Position numbers and translations under genes: made by a program. This document shows positions 58,735 to 64,000 of a stretch of DNA of 64,000 nucleotides, piece after piece (the first letter of the stretch is position 1; each line of letters starts with the position of its first letter). Location of the stretch: contig CALYLW010000135.1 in assembly GCA_944989445.1 (NCBI GenBank), positions 248,001-312,000 on the forward strand. The letters are read 5' to 3'. Below the pieces are notes generated by a model. The model ran no database searches. It saw nothing but the letters and a program-made list of their open reading frames with translations, and had not been told where the DNA came from. Origin of the DNA: Ampullaceana balthica. Taxonomy: Eukaryota > Mollusca > Gastropoda > Lymnaeidae.

Positions 58735-59993
58735 TGCTGTACACAGTGCCATCAGTACTTTAACTACTCTAACATTGTGTCATATGTCTGATGGATGTAT
58801 GTACTGTATTCAGTGCCATCAGTACTTTAACTACTCTAACATTGTGTCATATGTCTGATGGATGTATGTGATGTATTCAGTGCCATCAGTACTTTAACTA
58901 CTCTAACATTGTGTCATATGTCTGATGGATGCATGTACTGTATTCAGTGCCATCAGTACTTTAAATACTCTAACATTGTGTCATATGTCTGATGGATGCA
59001 TGTACTGTATTCAGTGCCATCAGTACTTTAACTACTCTAACATTGTGTCATATGTCTGATGGATGCATGTACTGTATTCAGTGCCATCAGTACTTTAACT
59101 CCTCTAGCATTGTGTCATATGTCTGATGGATGTATGTGATGTATTCAGTGCCATCAGTAATTTAACTACTCTAACATTGTGTCATATGTCTGATGGATGT
59201 ATGTGATGTACTCAGTACCATCAGTACTTTAACTACTCTAACATTGTGTCATATGTTTGATGGATGTATGTGATGTACTCAGGGCCAGTACTTTAACGAC
59301 TCTAACATTGTGTCATATGTCTGATGGATGTATGTACTGTATTCAGTGCCATCAGTACTTTAACTACTCTAACATTGTGTCATATGACTGATGGATGTAT
59401 TTACTGTATTCAGTGCCATCAGTACTTTAACTACTCTAACATTGTGTCATATGTCTGATGGATGTATTTACTGTATTCAGTGCCAGTACTTTAACGACTC
59501 TAACATTGTTTCATATGTCTGATGGATGTATGTACTGTATTCAGTGCCAGTACATTAACGACTCTAACATTGTGTCATATGTCTGATGGATGTATGTACT
59601 GTATTCAGTGCCAGTACTTTAACGACTCTAACATTGTGTCATATGTCTGATGGATGTATGTACTGTATTCAGTGCCAGTACTTTAACGACTCTAACATTG
59701 TGTCATATGTCTGATGGATGTATGTACTGTATTCAGTGCCAGTACTTTAACGACTCTAACATTGTGTCATATGTCTGATGGATGTATGTACTGTATTCAG
59801 TGCCAGTACTTTAACGACTCTAACATTGTGTCATATGTCTGATGGATGTATGTACTGTATTCAGTGCCAGTACTTTAACGACTCTAACATTGTGTCATAT
59901 GTCTGATGGATGTATGTACTGTATTCAGTGCCAGTACTTTAACGACTCTAACATTGTGTCATATGTCTGATGGATGTATGTACTGTATTGTAG
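58735..59993. repeat. 64/67-bp satellite, about 19 copies
   Basis: Unit GTGCCATCAGTACTTTAACT plus ACTCTAACATTGTGTCATAT, then GTCTGATGGATGTATGTACT and GTATTCA. From about 59280 onward most units lack three bases (GCCAGTAC instead of GCCATCAGTAC) and have AACGACTC. Confidence 0.95.
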
Positions 59994-60082
59994 TCTATCA
60001 TGGACAAATCTCTTCCCCCACTCCCCCCGTATCCTGTCACTGACCACTGGAGATCAAACTATTCCAACTCGGCTGTAATAAT

Positions 60083-60315
60083 AGGAATAATAAATTGATA
60101 ATTTTTATAGTGCTGTATCCCAGCAAGAAGCCGGTCTCACAGCGATTTACATGGAGATAATAACATACATTTAATAATTTAAATAACATTCTTATCATAA
60201 TAACCACATAAATGACAGTACAATACACATAAGCTACGTTAATCAGTGAAAAGAAATGTTGTTTCTTTAATTTTAATTTTAATTTCTTTAATTTTGAAAA
60301 TAAAATTTGAAAAGA
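60083..60315 (-). mobile_element. 5'-truncated LINE copy (3' UTR)
   Basis: Third copy of the 3' UTR found at 2524 and 14957: AGTGCTGTATCCCAGCAAGA then ACAGCGATTTACATGG, with the final ORF codons recognisable antisense at 60247-60300 (AAGAAATGTTGTTTC). Confidence 0.82.
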
Positions 60316-60370
60316 TGTAAGTTTATATTGACAAACATTTTTGAGTCTGTAAGTACTAAAGTAGTTTAAA

Positions 60371-63300
60371 CAGTGGCGGATTTAGGTTTGTCTTCGTGGG
60401 GGGGGCGAGGAGAATTTCAAGGGGCGCCGCAAAATTTTTTTTATTCATGCACTTAGTGCAAATATTTATAGGTGCTGAAATAAAATTCATTTGTCTAAAT
60501 TGCTGGTTCTGTAATGAAGATTAGAAATTTGATATGAGATTCACTCTTATTGCTATATTTTATGTTAAAAAACTTTTCTGCTCACTTTAAATGTGAGTTT
60601 TACTTTAATAAGTTTTCATCATAAGAGTCCGCTGCAGTCTCAAATATGAAATCTAAAGTGTTTTGTTTATGTTACATACATTTTCAGAGTTTCCCTATGG
60701 CAACTTGCTAGACAAAAAGAAACATCTAGTCTTAAGTAGACATGGTTAATCAATTGAATTTATGAAAATGGTAGTTAATTTGGGAGCTGTTATTTGTGAC
60801 GAAATCTAAATTTCTCATAATCCTTTGTTTCACTTTCAATTGCTGAATATCCTAGCAGACTTTAACATAGAAAACTCAGCATAATAAGTTTATAGTCTTT
60901 GGGCTAAATAAAACTTCTAAAATGTTTTGATAATGAGGTAGAATTTTATTAAATTTTTTATAGGCCTCCAATAGTTTGTTGTACTATCTGCAAGATAACT
61001 CATCAGTGTTCAGCTTGCCATAAATAGCACTGACAGTAACTCAAACAAATAACTAAGTGTTAAATAATAAATGCTGTGTTGATCATTCAAAGTACATTAT
61101 TTAATATTATTTTTGTTTACATCAAACCATTGCAATGAATCTCTTCAATATACAAACAATTGCTTTATATTCAGGAGAGTAATAGGTCAAAAATGCAAAC
61201 AAAATGTAATGTATTTTAAAAAAATGTTGATCATTAATAAAAGGCCTAAGTAATTAAAGAAATCATTTATCGTATACGTATTATATGCATATATCAGTTG
61301 TAGATAAAAAGATGACAGTAAATTATGAACTTAGTTTCAAAGAGAACAACTTCTTTTTACTAATCAAATTTTAGAGCTACTGTTTTTAGTTCTTGTAATA
61401 GTTTTCTATCTGAAAAAAATGAAATGAGAATTTTATCTGGCAAAATAGTTCAGTTTAAATCCAGGTAATCTGATGCTACAAATAATGAAAAACACAGAGA
61501 CTTTAGTGGAGTGGATTGGTTAGGATTAGTAACACTGACACACACACACAAAGAGTGCCAATAATATTATACTTATAAATAAACTAAACAATTTACTTCA
61601 GAATATAAAAAAAAATTTGTCACTGTAAGTTTGAGCATCAAACTTTGGGAAAATCTATGAACTTTACACAAACAATGATTGTAAGTTCCTTAAATAAGCA
61701 TTCAAAACTCTAATAAGAATGCTGGACTAAATACAAACCATGGATAAGCATATGGCGCAATATTCTTCTGTATAGAAGGAGCGTCTGTAACAGATTAGAT
61801 AAGATAAGATAGAGCCATGAGCCCTATATAAATTGCTTTCTACGTGATTTCATTTAAGCAAAACGAGTTATCGTTGATTCAAAGTCAACGTTCTCAGCTA
61901 GATCACGTTCAATTGAAATTAATGCCAATTCAGACAGACGTTAGTTTGTCATTGTTAAGCGCAAAAATTTTTTGATGAGTTTCAATCTACTGAAACATCT
62001 TTAAGCAGTAGCACTGCTAACAGGAAGAGGCATGTAAATTTTATAGAGTATTGACAAGCTAGTGAGACCCGACCGATGCCATTAGTTTTTCAGTCAAGAA
62101 TGGCTGAACCTTTTTAAGTTGTAGTCCACTAGTGAAGGTTGCCTGTATTAATGCATACAAATCTTATATTCTACGATTGCTTCTTCAAGGTTAATGTCGT
62201 GTTTGTAAATTTTGCGTAAACTTTGAAAAGAATCTTTATTTTCCTCCGATATTTGTGATTGATCAATGCCATAGAAATAAGTAACTGTGCTCCGAAAGTC
62301 ATTAAATCGATCATCTATTTGTGTTACAAGTGTATCCATGATAGTGAAATACGTTTCAGATTTAACTAGTGTAGTTGGATCATGAGCCATTTTATCTCTG
62401 CTAAGTTCGCCTGCCATACTTTTCTTTTTCTTTTTTTTTGCAATTCACTTTTCTTTAAATTCTGTTTTAACATCTAGTTTGGAACAATTTAATTAATAAA
62501 TGATTTGACATCTACATTCAGCATTTCAAAAGCTTCATCGCTTCTCATTTCAACAAACTTATTTTTTCCAACTTCGATCAACTGTTTTGCAAAGGCGTTG
62601 CAAGTAGTTTGATAACATGAAGATATCTTTTGTACAAATAGCATCAGAAAAACAAAAGAATATTTTGTTATTAAAACAGATAGTTCCATAGCTTCTGCTC
62701 TGACACCTCCTTTCTATTCTGTTGATTCCCCTGAATCAAGTGTGGCTAGAATAGCAGAGAATGATCCAACAACTGCATGAACTGCATGCTTACGGCTTGC
62801 ACATTTTGTATAAGAAAGTCGTTTGAGAGTATCTACTGTTGATTCATATTGAGATTTCTGGTATTCTTTAAGATTATGTAGACGTGGTAAACTAGACGTA
62901 AGGAATGCATACAACCTTAAATCTGCGCCAAAAAACAACTGTATACCACTGTTTACAGACATTGCTTCGATAGTAACCAAGTTCAAAACATGGGCACAAT
63001 AATTGGGTGAAAGTTTCTTTATCTGAGTTTAAAGGCCACTCTTATTTCCAGATTATGCATGTCCTCGACAGAGTGTGAAATCAATGTTTCACTTTTTTAT
63101 TTCTGTTAAAATCTTCTCAGCAAATAAGGGAGCATTTTTTATTTATGAGGGCGATTATGAGGTTTTACATATGCATTTCACTCATTCTCTCACTTATAGA
63201 TCTCTCTTAACTTTTATACCAAAAACCCGCCCCAAGTTTTTAGTCATATTAAATCAAAGTACATGAACTTGAATTCATAAGTTTTAAATTATTTTCTTAC

Positions 63301-63836
63301 TTTTAGTACCCTTATAAAAACTTGGTTTTTAAAAATCTTTTTTTACCTCTATTTATTTTTTATTGTGGCTTTAACGTGGATAGATGCCACGCCCCTCAGC
63401 TTGTGAGGCGAGCGCACTATTCCCTATCCAGCCGCTGTTTACCAAAGTATAAAAGCCTCTAAATCTTTCCACAACATGTCCTGATTTTAAAACTGAATGT
63501 AAAGAAACTGACATCTGATCAATTCTATATCAATGGTTGATTCAATAATTAAAGAAAATAATTGTGCAGACTTAACTACATTATCAATTGTCGCCGATAA
63601 TTCAGATGCGAGTGATTGATTTAAACCAGATATTACCGTTTCATCATTTGATATACAATATTTAGCAAGCAGTTTGGTGTTGATTACAAGTTTCGTGTTA
63701 AGAAATCATTTTTCTGCTCTTGTGACACCTTTTTGATGTTCATCGAGGGCGTCTTTAGGGGGGCGCCAATTTAGACCCAACAGGGGCGCGGGGGGGGGGC
63801 AAGCCGCCCCCTGCCCTATAGCTAAATCCGCCACTG
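60371..63836 (-). mobile_element. ZMYM1-like hAT transposon, 3.47 kb, inactive
   Basis: The terminal inverted repeats are CAGTGGCGGATTTAG at 60371 and CTAAATCCGCCACTG ending at 63836, each next to a G or C tract. Perfect 8-bp target duplications AGTTTAAA lie at 60363-60370 and 63837-63844. Minus-strand fragments of a ZMYM1-like transposase are present: 62986-62714 (GADLRLYAFLTSSLPRLHNL, LKRLSYTKCASRKHAVHAV), 62689-62489 (helical region) and 62417-62148 (YFTIMDTLVTQIDDRFNDFR). HVLNLVTIEAM just upstream (63010-62970) matches the block before it. Stops separate the fragments and no catalytic N-terminal half is readable. 60400-62100 is AT-rich and without coding similarity; it includes the GGAGCGTCTGTAA motif at 61777. 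Confidence 0.9.
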
Positions 63837-63844
63837 AGTTTAAA

Positions 63845-64000
63845 AGACTTTAATTGTTTTAAAAAAAATTTCATCATCAGACGTCAATTCTCTATTCATT
63901 TCAAAATGAAACCAATTGCATTAAATACAACGTAACATCTAACTTCATTTCAAAATGAAACCATTTATTCTAATTACAACTTTGGAGTATAATTTATTAA
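63845..64000. repeat. Short two-copy direct repeat at window end
   Basis: TTCATTTCAAAATGAAACCA occurs at about 63896 and 63944, each containing the palindrome TTCATTTCAAAATGAA. Otherwise AT-rich. Confidence 0.6.

Noticed and set aside
57155..58858. 567-codon open frame and several others of 148-516 codons
   Set aside because: They are translations of a 24-bp satellite, open in several frames on both strands because the unit is eight codons with no stop. No non-repeat domain is attached.
63372..63440. tRNA-Val-like anticodon arm (GCTCGCCTCACAAGC on the minus strand)
   Set aside because: No matching acceptor or T-arm could be found in place, so it is not called as a tRNA. It may be a SINE remnant inside the hAT.

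Overview
The window is animal nuclear DNA, most likely from a mollusc and probably a gastropod. This is inferred from three things: an SGNH/PC-esterase gene of a type expanded in lophotrochozoans, an invertebrate-type mix of RTE-like and other non-LTR elements with hAT-like transposons, and an extreme density of minisatellites. There are no operons, ribosome binding sites or bacterial genes. The organism call is inference, not something a single marker proves.

The only clear host gene is on the + strand and spans about 38 kb (6658-44736). Four exons (6658-7061, 37835-38100, 42164-42261, 43300-44736) join in frame into a predicted 734-residue type II membrane protein of the GDSL/SGNH acyl-esterase (PC-esterase, CAS1/PMR5-like) family. 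It has a GDSF block in exon 2 and a DGTH block in exon 4. Its introns are filled with tandem repeats and transposons. Intron 1 alone is 30.8 kb and holds at least ten repeat arrays. The splice donor of exon 1 is itself the first member of a 35-bp tandem array that carries twelve GTAAG-like donors in register.

Region by region: 1-6.1 kb has a 33-bp minisatellite, a LINE 3' end, and a Ty3/gypsy remnant lying beside an intact reading frame that joins a Gag zinc knuckle to a KH domain (4088-5119, minus). 6.6-7.5 kb is exon 1 and the donor array. 8-10.4 kb is a head-to-tail array of a non-autonomous element. 11-15 kb is a degenerate hAT transposase (PRKRIR/DUF4371-like) interrupted by a hAT-type element and by three minisatellites. 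16.7-18.7 kb is a hAT element with a perfect 8-bp target duplication. 18.9-37.7 kb is almost wholly satellite: 36, 19, 43, 34, 34, 13 and 41/42-bp units, the largest being about 8.2 kb and 5.6 kb. A GC-rich unidentified island lies at 29.6-30.1 kb. 37.8-44.7 kb holds exons 2-4 with further minisatellites and a large foldback element.

From 45 to 64 kb there are no recognisable host genes. A second copy of the hAT at 16.7 kb is split by a nearly full-length RTE LINE, which is itself split by a 279-bp deletion derivative of the same hAT. Target duplications support each of the two insertions. Then come a LINE 3' end, 39-, 30-, 24- and 64/67-bp arrays, and a 3.47-kb ZMYM1-like hAT with perfect terminal and target repeats (60371-63836). 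Tandem repeats make up roughly two fifths of the window by rough addition. Most long open frames are repeat artefacts whose unit length is a multiple of three.
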